Shown: positions 23,151 through 35,790, counted from the first letter of the stretch. The stretch is DNA of 64,000 bases from Epiperipatus broadwayi (GCA_028023455.1 JAQFVV010006203.1:7096821-7160820); one strand, 5' to 3'. A program made the numbers and translations. The notes: generated from the sequence alone by a model not told the origin.

Positions 23151-24640
23151 ACTTTGTGAAAGTAGATGAAACAGTGAAGGGATTTTGCAATAAAGGCAAA
23201 AATAGTGGCAGCACCAATAGTATGAACTTTCTTACATAAAAGGTGGAAGAACAAAATTGTGAAGGTAATGATATTTTAGAAAGAATGCAAAGTTTAGTTT
23301 TTCGTCTTAATGATAGGTACTAAATGCAGAAATAATTCATTTTTATGCCTCAACAAATTCTGATTTCAAAGTAAAGAACTTTTACACAGCAATACAGAAT
23401 ACTTTTGGATAGATCAAACATTAATTAAACAATTAAACAATAATTGAATCATTTATTATTCAGGAGCTTTTGATCACTGGAAATGCCACATTGATAAGTG
23501 GTGGTCAAGGAAGTTTTTAACTTTTGAATTTGCCATTCTGCCATTGCACCAAAATATACAAAACTTAATCAAATATTTAAACATTTTAATGTGATATTTA
23601 AATGATAGATATGAAAATATTGAAATATAAAAGTGCAGAGGATAAATTGATATGGATGATGTGAATATAGATTTGTAGAATTTCAATGGGAAAAAAAATG
23701 CATGTAGAATCATTCAAATGAAAGCACAGTAGAGTTGGATTATATGTTGACCAGAAAAATTATGTTTATCATACCTGTAATCTTCTTACTAGATTAAGCA
23801 TAGGGAATGATCACTTTAGGAGTGATATGTAAGATTTTAGTGCCTAGTTAGACAAATGAAAGCTATTAAAAGTGCCAACATCAACAGTTAAAATCTCTCA
23901 CTTTCAGAATCACTTCAAAGAATTTAAGCTAGGAAGACATAAATTTTTTACAAAAAATAGTAATACAGATAGGAGGAATAAAAACAATTTAATATTTCAT
24001 TAAATCAGAATCTGACAATATATACATGAAAGGTAAATATAAAAATAATCAAAAATCATATATTTAGACAGAGTGAATATCTGGAATTCTTCAAAATAGT
24101 ACAGAAGAGAAATGATAATGCTATAAAAAAATTTAACCAGGAAATAATTGTAGAAATGAATAACATTTTTGATAGAATGATGAATTTGAGAATTAAAAGT
24201 TTTTGGATCAAAGCTCAACCTTCTTGTTATTGATGCTTGGATAACATATGATCTGAGCAATTAACTATTCAATTATTATTATTTGTATCTTTTTTTAACT
24301 AACTTGAGCAAATTAACTTATTGGTGGAAATTTGTTGAAGGATAAGAACATATGCCCTTATAATATCTTGGGTGTTTGATATCAAATAAAGAATTATGGA
24401 AGAAAACTTTACAAAAGCATATTAGATATTAAAGATAGTAATGACAGCCACATATTACAAAGAGCAAAAAGTACTACAAAGGAAGCTAGATTGAATATTA
24501 TATGGATGCGCTCATAGAGGCAGACCTACTAACTTGGAGATGATGAACTTTAAAAAGATGTGGAAGTCATGGAATAAAAACAAACAGGTGGCAGAAGACT
24601 AAACTGTGTAGAGTTGATATATTATAGTCATGTGCTTCAC
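23150..24640 (+). pseudogene. Very degraded LINE (RTE-like) remnant
   Basis: At 23344-23410 the + strand reads YASTNSDFKVKNFYTAIQNT, resembling the endonuclease start (YAPT...VK..FY..LQ) of RTE-type LINEs. Near 24500-24600 GRPTNLEMMNF...W-like text resembles the 3' end of such pol genes. Everything between is riddled with stops. Assignment rests on these two islands and is tentative. Confidence 0.35.
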
Positions 24641-26120
24641 ATGAGTTAAAAGTATATTAACCAATTTTAAATACTAATTGGAAATTGTATGCCAAAAAAC
24701 AAAATTATATGATAATTTTAATGTATAATTTATTATTTTATATAATTTATTTAAGACTAGTGATGGTTGCATATGCTTTTAGTAGCACATATATTCTCTT
24801 TAGTCTAGAACCATGTACTATAAGCTTAAGAAATCAATATAATTCATTGATGAAGGCCAAATAACCAGAACTGTTCTAAATAAATAGTTCTGAAGTAGAG
24901 AGAATATATATATATTTAAACTCATATTAAATATAAGCAGAAAAAGTTAAGTTGTTTTTAAAGCTATAAAATGTAAGATTATTAAAGCAATATGTATTAT
25001 TAACGCTTATTTTTTCTCAACTATTTATCCTTATAACTATATAGCACGATTTTACAAATCCTATTTCTTGATGTATTATTTATTTACAATGAAAAATATG
25101 TTTGTCATTTAAAAAGTACGTATTTAAAGTTTAAAAGTTAGATTTTTGAAAAATTAGTTGTTGTTTAAAAGATTCGTGAAATTGCCAAGTCTAAAGCTTA
25201 AGCATTTTCTTTTCCAGAATGATAGATGATTCAAAACAATTTTTATTTACTACTGAAAATAATGATAATGGCTAACTGATTAATTTTTAAATACAAGTAA
25301 TTCTATCTATTTTTATTTTGTTAACTGAAACTCCTGTTTTCAGATTAAATATTTTCATTTAAAGAAACATATGTGCAATCCATCTGTGAATGATTGGTTT
25401 TTACATTTAAGAAATTTAAAGATACTTACGTATATACATTATTTATATAAATAGCTAAAAAGTCTTGAAAATTGATTTATGTTGAATATATATATATTAG
25501 TATTTATTTTTACATAAGTATAAAGTAAAACAAGCACTAAACAGACCACTACAAGGCAAATACTTCTCTCAATGTCAGCCAAAAAGCAATCTAGGAGAAA
25601 GCTTTATTAATCTACCACTGACAGATGATGATGGTTTAATATTTTACATTATAGTTATTTCCTTCAACTAATAGCTAAATGCTATATTTCCGATTAATAA
25701 TTAAATGACCAGTAAGATTAGCAATAAGTTGGCCACTTGAAAGAATATCCTAAACTACTAATAATCTGAATAATTTCCAAGTATTACCTGGCCTATATTT
25801 AAACCCCTTTTTATGAATGTGCAGTCCTATATAATAACTATTGTACCATAAAGACCTTTTTTGTCTTCATAAATGTAACTAACCATTTTGAATTTTATTG
25901 TTTTAATAAGAGCCTCATCAGTAATTAAAAACATCAAAAAAAAAAAAAAGATTATTAATTCACATAGTTGCTAATGTCTCTCACTTTAAGAATTTTTTTT
26001 TGTCTACCATTATCCTCCATCCATTAAAAAATACAGTGAATTTTTGATGTACTATTTGCACATATCTTATTTTTCCACAACCATTTATTGAATTATCATT
26101 TTTATAATATGTATTAACAC
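24641..26120. other. AT-rich sequence without recognised features
   Basis: No coding or structural signal could be supported. A poly-A run lies near 25937. Confidence 0.4.
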
Positions 26121-26122
26121 AA

Positions 26123-26245
26123 AGGCGAAACTCTCCATATAGTAGCGCCATTCAGTGCAAGTCAGAGTAACCAATGGATGCAGGAAAATTTGTTTAGTAT
26201 AATATCTATTGTTGATAAGTCATTGTCCTGAGATATTTTTTAACA
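26123..26245. mobile_element. MITE family B, left-end fragment
   Basis: Starts AGGCGAAACTCTCCATATAG and continues through TAGCGCCATTCAGTGCAA and ATGGATGCAGGAAA. The same terminus and inner text occur, in both orientations, at 54167-54786 and at the end of 60598-61030. Right limit approximate. Confidence 0.65.
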
Positions 26246-26636
26246 TAGATTTTTGTTTTCTCTTAATTTTAAATAACATTTTTATTTTTTATTAAAAAAA
26301 ATTTCATATTTTATATCTTTTCTCATTCATTTAATTCTTACAACTCAGAAACATCCCCCCCTCCCCAAATTAGAAACATCATTGAATACAATTAAATGTA
26401 CATAAATCTTTTCTCTTTTGGTATTTATTTTTTTTAAAGGGATTTTTATTAGTGTGCAAGCTTTTGACCTACTTGTATTAAGCTTACAAGTAAATCCTCA
26501 TTTTTAGAATTCAATCAAAGCATAAAATTTGTTCAATGAAGATTATGTATTTAAAAAATCTTATCCAATAAATAATAATAAAAAAAAAGTTATATATTCT
26601 GACATTATTTTATTGCCCCCTTTTTAATGTAACCTA

Positions 26637-27479
26637 CAGGGGGACTAAAAAATAATCGGAATCATTCTCTGGTTTGTGCGTCTGTTGTACTATATGATTC
26701 AGCTGTTACATACTTTTTGCAGGAACCTTCTGTATCAATCTGACAATTGACATCGCTGTGTGAAATCATGGACCAAATAATAACACATTGATTTGTAAAA
26801 TGCATTTTGCATTTTTGTCAATCCCCGTTTTTGTTTACAGGAAATGATAAGGAAAAAAGTTGTAATGTTTGAAACGGATTACAAGAAAGCTATTTCATAA
26901 AAAAAAAAAAAACAAGTTTATGAGTGGTTTAATTAAAATGTTAAATTTGCCATGTCCCTGAAAAATGTCGCAAGTGAAGTCCAAAGTCAAAACAATGCTG
27001 ATTTTTTTTTTATACAAATGACATTTTCCTCTCAAATTTAGTTCATAATGGTCAAGCATTTTATCTGCAAGTTCTGAAATATTTATGTGATGCAGTAAAA
27101 TATAAACATCTCGTTTTGTGGCAAAGAAAAGAGTGCAAGCTCTACCCCCACAAAGTGCTGCATCTCAAAGCCTTGAGTGTGAAATACTTTTAAATTAAAT
27201 TCAGCATGATCCAGCTTATCTATCTGCCATATTAGCTCGGTATCACTTCAAACAATTTTTTTTAATCTCTCAAAATAAAAAATGTCTCATTTTTTTTATG
27301 GACTTAGAAGTGATGGGGAAAAAAATGACAGGGACATTAAAGGCATCACTTTGCAAGTATTTCCAGACTACTTTGAAAAATGAAAAACACATTTAGACCA
27401 GTGTATTGGATCAAATGGATTTATAAGACTTAAAAACAATTTTTTATTATAAAATTCCCATTCTTTTTGGGTATCCCTA
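26637..27479 (+). mobile_element. mariner-like transposon relic with 26-bp inverted ends and TA duplication
   Basis: The ends pair over 26 bases with 19 matches (CAGGGGGACTAAAAAATAAT against TAGGGATACCCAAAAAGAAT and onward). They are flanked by TA at 26635-26636 and 27480-27481, the mariner target. The + strand retains the C-terminal half of a transposase: FYLQVLKYLCDAVKYKH and LW in the region near 27060-27120, and VFPDYFEK....LDQCIGSNG near 27357-27420, the positions of the conserved FQ.CFE.W..R...CI...G block. The N-terminal DNA-binding half and part of the catalytic region are lost, so the element is internally deleted and dead. Confidence 0.8.
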
Positions 27480-27590
27480 TATATATTAAACATCTGTAAA
27501 GCATTAATATATGATGCACTATGGAGGCAATAAAACATGGCTAAAATAAACTGTTTTATATTTAGAAATATAATATTTATTGAATTGGTA

Positions 27591-28297
27591 GTTGTCGGTT
27601 ATGTGTACTATGGCCGTTAGGTGATGCTGCAGTACCAACAAGAACTGCCAAGAAGCATGCAAGTGATAAATTTCTATCCAAAAATGGCTGAAATTGAGGG
27701 GAAATTAAAACATCTAAGACAAGACATCCAAAAATCGCTGAAGTCTGTAAAATTAAAATGCCCAAGGTAAGACACCAAACATAAGTAAAAAATGGTTTGC
27801 CTAAGGCAAGACATCAAAAGTAAATAAAAAATCAACTAAAAAAATTTGGTTTGCCTAAAGCAAGACATCAAAAGTAAGTAAAAAATCAAGTAAAAAAAAA
27901 TTGGTTAAATACATAAAACACAAACTTCCCTGCCCACATAAAAATTAAAATGCAAAAGTCGGTTAAATACATAAAACACAAATCCAAATCCATCAAAAGT
28001 AAGTAAAAAATCAAATGAAGAAATCGGTTAATACATAAAAACAATTTTTTTACTTGATTTTTTACTTACTTTTGATGTCTTGCCTTAGGCGAACTGATTT
28101 TTTACTCACGTTTGATGTCTTGCCTTAGGCATTTTAATTTTACAGACTTCAGCAATTTTTTGGATGTCTTGCCTTAGGTGTTATAATTTTCCATCGATTT
28201 CAGCCATATTTGAATAGAAATTTATCACTTATGTGCTTCTTGGTGGTTCTTAATGGTACTGTGTCACCTAGTGACCATAGTGCGCATAACCAACAAC
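27591..28297. mobile_element. Foldback element with TA target duplication and internal direct repeats
   Basis: Ends GTTGTCGGTTATGTG and CGCATAACCAACAAC are inverted and flanked by TA (27589-27590 and 28298-28299). The complementarity continues inward for about 180 bp on each side. Inside each arm a unit containing GCCTAAGGCAAGACATCAAA, followed by AGTAAGTAAAAAATCA, recurs several times (about 27790, 27845; in inverted form about 28070, 28110, 28165). No coding capacity. Confidence 0.85.
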
Positions 28298-28299
28298 TA

Positions 28300-30728
28300 A
28301 GATATATCAGATATCACCTGCAACCTTGAATTATAGGGCTATGATAATCACTTAATCTATTTAAAGCCTGAGTCATTATTACATTTTTCTAAAATGATAA
28401 TTGATTACTATATGTCAATTAATAATAAAAAAAAACCTTAAAAATTATAACTATCACACACTAGGACATGACTCAAACCAGTGTGTAGAATTGAGGGCAA
28501 ATAAATATTAAAAGCAAATGCCAAATATTAACAAAACAGTCAGTTTAATAAAAATTAAAAATTAGTTATTTGGGATACGTAAACAGTAATTTAAAGTGAG
28601 TGGGCTATCCTCATGCTTTCATTTCCAGTACTTAAGATTTGCCAATATATAAGCATTTGAGTTTGAAAGAATAAGTGGATTCATTTTATTCTTTCATAAA
28701 TACTATATCTTGTGTTGGGAGTGAAAGTATTCATTTATTATTAACACTCATAAAAAGCACATGCACAATAGCTTGAAAGGCTGATCTTTGATGTATTAAA
28801 AGGAAATGAAGTAATGTAATTATTTCATGTTAAGAATTCAGTTAATAAATGTCAAATGCTAACTAATAAAATATTTAATGAACTGAATAATAATAAATAT
28901 AAAAATTGGAAATATAAAAATTAGTGATAAAAAAAAATTATAATAGGGGTTATCAAACAAAAAGGAATGTTCTCAACTAGGGAGATTTTTATGTTTGAAA
29001 TTCTATTCTCACTTCTTGGATTTGCATATGTATATCTTCAAATTTTATAGGCTTGTTCAAACTTTGGGTAGATGAAAATATCTTGGAATGAATATTCAGG
29101 TATGTTCAAATATGATAAATTATCCTAGTGTCAATACATTTTCCCCCTTTTTTCTTGTGCTTTTTTGAAATGACATTGACAATTTTATTATATCTTTATA
29201 TTCATTTTTTTAAAAAGTTTTGTTGTTAAGTCTTTAATATTTGGTTAGTCTTGTCAGAAGAGAGGCAGATAGGTTCAAAATAACTGGAGCTGCACTTCAT
29301 AAGATTCGATAAGCTACATATCATTTGGATTGATTACAACTACTACACTCTGAGAAATTAATTACTCATTTGATACATTATTGCAATGTTTAGAAGTTTT
29401 TCCATACTGACTAATATATTATATATAGAGCTCGCAAATAATACAAGCTCATTAAATTGGGTCATGTGACATGTGACATGATTTTTTTTTCCTCACTAAT
29501 ATAGTATAGCTTTAACTTTATTTTAGAGTACTAGAACCTTCTATTTGATGACTCTATCTTTTGAATTTTCTGATAAAAGTTTTGGCTACAGAATCTTTTT
29601 TAAAAATACAGCCTGCAAAGTACATTTTGATATGGAACTCTAATATATTGGAATGTCAATGATTTACAGTGATTTAAACCTGCTTTAAATAGTTTTTTAT
29701 CTTATGATACTAATAAAGCCAAATATTAAAACCATAATTATCTAATTAAGTGCTCTGCACTAAGTTGTATTAATTAGATTTTTTTTTTTTTACTGTTAAC
29801 AAAGGCTTATTATATATTTAAAAATATATTTCTTCTTTACTACATTGTAAAAAAAAAATTAATCTGCTGTTAAATAATAAAAAAAATCTATAAGAATGTA
29901 GTTTAATTTAAATCAAAAATTATTTTATTGCAAACAATTTTTTTTTTAATTTTACAGATTTAAAATTTTATTACAAGTTTTGAATGAATTCATTTACGTT
30001 CTTGTAGAATGAAATTCTACCAAACACTGGAGCTGATCTATACCAAAATAAATATTTTTATAATTCAATAATAAATGACTATGCTGTGATTCTAAGTAAA
30101 TCTTTATATGTATTCTATCAAATTTAGTTATTAATAGTACATATTTGGTTACTTTTGTTTGAATAAAAAAAATACTCATGTTATGTGTAATAATTAAAAT
30201 TCAGTTAATAATATATAGCTATATGTGATAGGCACAATCCATTTTATTATATTATTATTATTTTTAACATTAAGTAAGTGATTTAGATTTTTTAATATTT
30301 ACATTCTATTTATGTATCCAAACATTATAAATATCCATTTTGTCTCAAGAAGATGAGTCAGTGCAACCATAAAACCATTGGCTGTATTTAAGATTGTCTG
30401 TACTGATTTAGAGTTCGCTCACAGCCATTTTGAATTCTAAGATCCACCCAAAATCATCATACTGTTTTTTTTTATAACCTTGAATAAAATAGTAATTTTT
30501 TTTTATTTCAGTATGTTATTTAGATTAATTTTAAATATCATATTTAGGAAAAACAAATCAGCATATCATATCCATGTTTTCACTTGCACATACACATGTT
30601 TGAGAAGTACCTAAAAAAAAATTAGAACATAATAATAATAATTTTTAGCATTTTAGTTGATTTTTGTTCATAATGCATATACAATTTGTACACACATTTA
30701 TGTATATTGCTAATGTTTTTATCATGTA
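28300..30728. other. AT-rich sequence without recognised features
   Basis: No coding frame, exon or repeat end could be supported over 2.4 kb. A small TGTGACATG duplication occurs near 29465. Confidence 0.4.
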
Positions 30729-30750
30729 AATACATATGTCATCATCATCA

Positions 30751-31398
30751 TCAACCATTATCAATCCACTGCAGGATGAAGGTCTCTCCAAGTTCAATCC
30801 ATCTTTTCCTATCTTTAGCTTCTCTTTTCCACATCACCCCTGCACACTTTTTTATTTCATCCATCCATCTCACATGTGGTCTCCAATTTAAAATTTCAAT
30901 TGTCCATCTATTATCATCTCTTCTAGCAATATGTCCAGCCCAACTCCACTTCACTCTTTTAATTTTTTCAATGAGGTCAGTAACACCTGTTTGTTCTCTT
31001 ACCCATACATTGCGTTTTCGATCTCTTCTTGTTACTCCCAACATGCATCTCTCCATACTTCTTTGAGTGGTCTGAAGTCTCTGTATTGCTCTTCTATTAA
31101 GTGTCCAAGTCTTAGATCCATAAGTAAGAACTGGCAAAACACATTTATTAAAAACCTTTCTTTTCAAACACATAGGCATATTTCCTTTTAGTATCAAGTT
31201 ATTTCTACCCAAAGCACTCCAACCAAGTTTAATTCTATGATTAATTTCATCCATTATATTTCCATCTGTATTAATAATCTGACCAAGGTATTTGTAACTG
31301 TTAACTTCTTCTAACTCATCATAATCAATCTTTATTTTCATATTTTGAGAAAATCTATTAAACATTACTTTAGTCTTTTTAACATTTATCTTTAGTCC
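30751..31398 (-). pseudogene. RTE-like LINE pol, 3' terminal segment
   Basis: An open - strand frame of 204 codons from the Met at 31365, extending upstream without a stop to the inversion junction at 31398 (GLKINVKKTKVMF). It contains the post-palm RT region (SYKYLGQIINTDG, then IKLGWSALG), the thumb and the conserved C-terminal block (VLTYGSKTWTL, then LQTTQRSMERCMLGVTRRDR, AGHIARRDDNRW, LGETFILQWIDNG). The stop at 30751 is followed almost directly by the ATG-repeat tail. This part was copied first during insertion. It is well preserved, unlike the other RTE copies in the window. Confidence 0.88.
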
Positions 31399-31983
31399 TA
31401 TGTACCAGATGATTGGAAGAATGCAGTATTAATATTTTAAAAAGGTGATAAAGAAGATATTAGAAATTACAGACCTATCAGTCTTTTATCAGTTTTATAC
31501 AAAATTTTTACTAAGATAATTACAACTCGTCTACTGAAAACCCTGGATTTCCACCAACCAAGAGAACAATCTGGATTTAAAAGTAATTTTAGTACAGTAG
31601 ATCATATCCAGGTATTGAGAGAAGTTATAGAAAGGACAAATGAATATGAGTTGCCATTATTCTTAGGATTTGTGGATTATGAAAAGGCATTTGATTCTAT
31701 AAACATTTCTTCAGTGATTAAAGCATTGGATCGTCATGGGGTAGATCCAGAATATTGTCATATTTTAAAGAATATTTATAAAAATGCAACAGTAACAATT
31801 AGATTACATAATGATAGTAGGGTGACTTCATATCTCCAAAACTTTTTACAGCAGTGCTGCAAGAAGTATTTTGTGGATTAAAATAGGAAGCTAAAGGAGT
31901 GAAAGTAAATGGAGATTATTTAAGTCATTTAGATTTTTCAGATGATGTAGTTGTTTTTGCAAATAATGCTTTAGAGCTACAGG
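31399..31983 (+). pseudogene. RTE-like LINE pol, inverted RT palm segment
   Basis: The + strand reads VPDDWKNAVLIF, a stop, then KGDKEDIRNYRPISLLSV (RT fingers), a 265-bp open stretch (31615-31881) with FLGFVDYEKAFDSIN (catalytic box A), and, after a frame break near 31880, VNGDYLSHLDFSDDVVVFAN, where the catalytic FADD box has become FSDD. The conserved RQGD stretch between them is damaged (LQQCCKKYF). It belongs to the same insertion as the - strand segment to its left. Confidence 0.85.
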
Positions 31984-31994
31984 AATACATATGT

Positions 31995-32400
31995 ACACAC
32001 ATATATTAAAAATGCGTATTATAATAATATAGGTTGCAGTTACTCATGATATAATTTAAATGACACAGTTATAATAATTATAAATATTAAAATTTCACTT
32101 TGTTAATTTTGATTTTTTAGTAATTTTTACTTTTATGTATACCTTATTTACACATATGTAAATGTTTTCTGGCTTTGGGGAGGTGACTAAGGAATATATT
32201 CATATAACCATTCAAGAACAGTTGGTAATTTTCTTTTGCTTGGCCTACACTCGATGTTTCTAGAAAATGTAATTATAAACTAATAAAAAAATAAGTTTTA
32301 ATACTAAAACTGTAATGTGAGCATTATAACCATAGTATTTACAATTTCATTTATAGTGAGTGAAAAATATAATTTTAATGATTTTGCAGAAAAGATTTAA
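31995..32400. other. AT-rich flank without recognised features
   Basis: No coding frame or repeat boundary seen between the LINE and the next MITE. Confidence 0.4.
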
Positions 32401-32896
32401 GCTCAGACTTTCACACGACCCTCAACTCTTCACACCATCTCATACCAGTGACACATTTGACCATATATATGTCTAAAAGATAAATAATCACCAATATACA
32501 TATTTTGTGCTAAAACAGCACTCATCAGTTGGTCCATATTATCATCTCTACACATATATACAATAAGTGCTCAGATTTATGTTAAGATGTTGGCAGCAGT
32601 GTGAGCTTTGAGCATTCCATCATCAGATTTTCAATAGGATGGATGGCTGAAGAGTAGGAGAGTGGAGTGGATAGAAGTCTGTCCATTAAAGTATGAAGAT
32701 TGGCTGTCTTAATATAAACGTGAGCACTTATTGTATGTATGTGTAGAGATAATAATCTGGCCCAACTGATGAGTGCGGGTTTAGCACAAAATACGTATAT
32801 TGGTGATTATTTATCTTTTAGACATATATGTGGTCAAGTGTATCAGTGGTATGAGATAGTGTGGAGAGTTGAGGGACATGTGAAAGTCTGAGCTCA
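32401..32896. mobile_element. Palindromic MITE, family A, copy 2
   Basis: Outer arms begin GCTCAGACTTTCACA and end TGTGAAAGTCTGAGC. Arm positions carry the family text AAAGATAAATAATCACCAAT and its complement, and AAGTGCTCAG with its complement. The inner left arm is shortened relative to the 57 kb copy. About 60 bp beyond the right end are also similar to the flanks of the copies at 4.7 and 57 kb. Confidence 0.8.
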
Positions 32897-33203
32897 AAAT
32901 ACGCTACATATTACATTGTTTGTACAGGTATATATATAGCCTGTATGTTAGATAAGAACAGTTTTAAGTAGAATGTTGATTGCTTCAATCAAATGGAAAT
33001 ATATTATAGTTTGGAATGAAGAAATAACAAAAATAGTTTTCATATATCTACTTAAAATGTTTGGTATTTTTTGTCTCTTAAATCTGCATCTGTATATACT
33101 ATATAGATAAGAAATAAATTGAAATTAATATATTTTAAACATTTTTTATATTTTGAATACTATATATGAAAAAAAATAATTTTTTTTTAAATTTTCATTT
33201 TAG

Positions 33204-33346
33204 GTGGAATGCAAGATTTTAATTATGTATTCAGTAATTGTTTTGAAATTACCTTAGAGCTTTCATGCTGCAAGTATCCAAATGCATCTCAATTGGACAG
33301 AGAATGGGATAATAATAAAGAAGCTCTTTTGGCTTTTATGGAAGAG
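33204..33346 (+). CDS. CPD: Carboxypeptidase D, internal exon (end of first carboxypeptidase repeat)
   Basis: This 143-bp exon follows a polypyrimidine tract and TTTTAG (33198-33203) and ends at GAAGAG|GTATTT. After two bases completing a Gly codon it encodes 47 residues starting [21 protein letters not shown]. In the metallocarboxypeptidase M14 N/E subfamily this block holds the catalytic Glu (in LELSC) and the GMQDFNY segment that shapes the substrate pocket. The final [12 protein letters not shown] leads into the transthyretin-like domain. The exon ends in phase 0, matching the exon at 55427. CPD removes C-terminal Lys/Arg from peptides in the trans-Golgi network. Upstream exons (signal peptide, zinc-binding HxxE) were not found between 1 and 33203 and must lie outside the window or be missed. 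CPE/CPM were considered, but the next exons favour CPD. Confidence 0.88.
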
Positions 33347-34920
33347 GTATTTCTGTTTGTTTTTATTATTAAAATTAATATTTATTTGGAGTGATTCTAG
33401 GTTTGCATGTCCAAAAAATTGATACTGCAAATTTTAATTATTTTTTTTTTTTCCATGCTTAGGATATTGAAATGTAAGTAAAATTTTTGTGAGTGTCAGC
33501 ATGTGTACCTTTCTCTCATCCATCTGTTTCTTTTTTTCTCCTTTTTTTCTATTTATAAATGTTTGCATACCATTGTTATTGAAAAATTCTGAATGTATGG
33601 CTGAAAGAAGTATTACTTTGCTATATTTCTCCTCTGCATTTTAAAGCAGGCCAAAAGCTTTCTAATTAGGATATATGGCAGTAATCGTATGTAAAAAGAA
33701 AAAAAAAATAGTTGAATCATATAAACATGGATGCTTATTTAAAATTGGAAAATTATACAAATAGTGAACTATATTCAACTGATAAGTATATAATTTAAAT
33801 GTTAACATAATTGAAAAATTGTAAACATGAAATATTAATATCTATAATTATAAAATATTTATTTGTTGTTTGAAAGAACAACATTTGTAATTTAATATAA
33901 AACTGTTTATATGTATAAAGGAAATACTCAAGAATATTGAAGATATAATTAGTATCTGAAGCATTTGAAGTCAAAATGTCAGGATTATATTTTCCAATGT
34001 TTATGGAAAGAGTTGCTCTTAGTTAGAAAAAAAGAACGTTGTAGATTTAATTTAACATTAATAAATTTAATATATTTATTGAAGTGCTATTATATTTATA
34101 TTAAGGATATTTGTAGTTTTACTGTTATTGAAATAATTTTCATTATTTCTTTAGTTATTTACATATTAAAAATATACAGTATTTTAAACCTATGAATTTA
34201 TATGAAAGACTAAATATATATATAACTAATTATTTACTTATCTAGTGCAGTGTTTTATTTCTATTAGTCATAAAGAATTACCCGATGCATGCTTTAGATT
34301 GGCCTATATATATATATGAATTTAGGTGTTAGTAAAAAAAAAAAGGTGGATTTATTCTTATCTTTTCAAAAATTCTATTTTGTCTATAGAAAGTGAGAGT
34401 ATTCCTTGGCTTTATAAATTCATACAGCACATGTGTTAGGGTGATTCTCTTACAAAAGATTGAAAAGTAGAAACTTATAAATAATATAAGTGTACAAATA
34501 AATCTATCTATAAATGTAGAGACTAATATTTAAGAAATAAAATTGATAGATTAAACTAAATTAAAATTAAAAAGGATTTTAAAAAATGCTTCATATTAGC
34601 ACAATTTATACAGTTTGTAAAATGTTTATCTGGCTATTTTTATGAAAATATCCACATGGAAATTTTCTACTTAAAAAAAAAAATATATGCATATTTTTTG
34701 AAATTTGGTATAACACACAAAGTACACATACAAAAGGAAATATAAAATATTCATTGTGAAACTCCCCCCCCCCCCCCTTATTATCACTTTAACATTGAAC
34801 ATAGATTTATAACCATATATAGTTTTTGTTTTCCTGAAGATTTGTGATGATGGTATTTTAGTTATATTTATATATTGGACTATATCCACCATCTAATATA
34901 AGTATTGAGACAAAACGATG
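33347..34920 (+). other. CPD intron, first part; AT-rich
   Basis: This is the beginning of a 22,080-bp intron (33347-55426). A run of 15 C lies at about 34764-34778. No other feature supported here. Confidence 0.55.
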
Positions 34921-35349
34921 TGAAAAGAAGGAATACAAAAATTTTTAAAAATGATTTATTAAAAAGAATTGAATATCTGGAGTTTTGCAAAAGATTTAAT
35001 AATGATATAAGAAAATATAATTGACTTGACAAGGAAAGCTATAGAAGAGAATACAAATTTCAAAAGTATAAAACAATGTCTTGATATTGGAAGGAAGATT
35101 GTTTTATTATTAAAAGAAAAAATGAAACTGATACTAAAAATAGAGTGATATCTTTGACTGTGTGGATGCGTTTATAAAAAATTATATAGTAATAAAGAAC
35201 AAGAAAATAATTTTTTCCATAAAATTACTATATCTTATGAATTCTCAAGTATTTTAAGTGAATAAATAAAACATGCAATTAAACCTATGAAGAATGGAAC
35301 ATTTGAGGAAATGGTGGAATTAAAGAAGTAGATGAAGAAATAGAAAAAT

Positions 35350-35790
35350 TGTTGGCAAAATTATGTCCCAAAATATAAGATCAAAAGTATTTTATGCTCC
35401 ATACATAAATATAAAAAGAGAAATAAGCAATATTATTAAAAGATTTCATCCACAGTATGCGATCATATTTGTTGCATGCTCTAAAAACAATATGGACAAT
35501 AAAGTGTGAAATGATTTTTGATAATGAAAAAATATAATTGGTTAAAAAAACTTGATGATGATTGGAATAAAGACTTTAATGACTGCACAAAAAGATAATG
35601 GAAAAAAATTGGTCAAACACTGGCTTACCTCCATGTGAATTATGGAAATAATAAACTGAAAAATAAATACTATTTAACTAAAGAAGAAATTTATAAAAAA
35701 ATATGGAAATAAATAATTGTTTTATAAATGTATATGATTATTCTTTTTATTAATAAAGTTTTTACTTAAATATATATAATTTATAAATTG
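35350..35790 (+). repeat. Unidentified block inserted in the RTE relic
   Basis: Between the MKNG island and the GDKENI island about 440 bp do not fit RTE. Near 35610-35711 it has a coding-like tail (LAYLHVNYGNNKLKNKYYL, then TKEEIYKKIWK, stop), then AATAAA at about 35752 and a TA-rich end, as if it were the 3' end of another retroelement. Family unknown. Confidence 0.35.

Larger units (their letters stand above)
30740..31983. mobile_element. 5'-truncated RTE-like LINE with twin-priming inversion and 11-bp target duplication
   Basis: The element is flanked by a perfect 11-bp duplication AATACATATGT (30729-30739 and 31984-31994). Its left part (30740-31398) is the 3' end of the LINE on the - strand, ending in a (ATG)n-type tail next to the duplication. 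The right part (31399-31983) is an upstream RT segment in the opposite orientation. The outer end of the inverted segment stops at ..LELQ and the other segment begins at GLKINV, points only about 13 codons apart in this family. This is the arrangement twin priming produces. Confidence 0.92.

Noticed and set aside
34764-34778. Run of 15 C as a regulatory or structural element
   Set aside because: A single homopolymer without repeated tracts; length may be a sequencing artefact.
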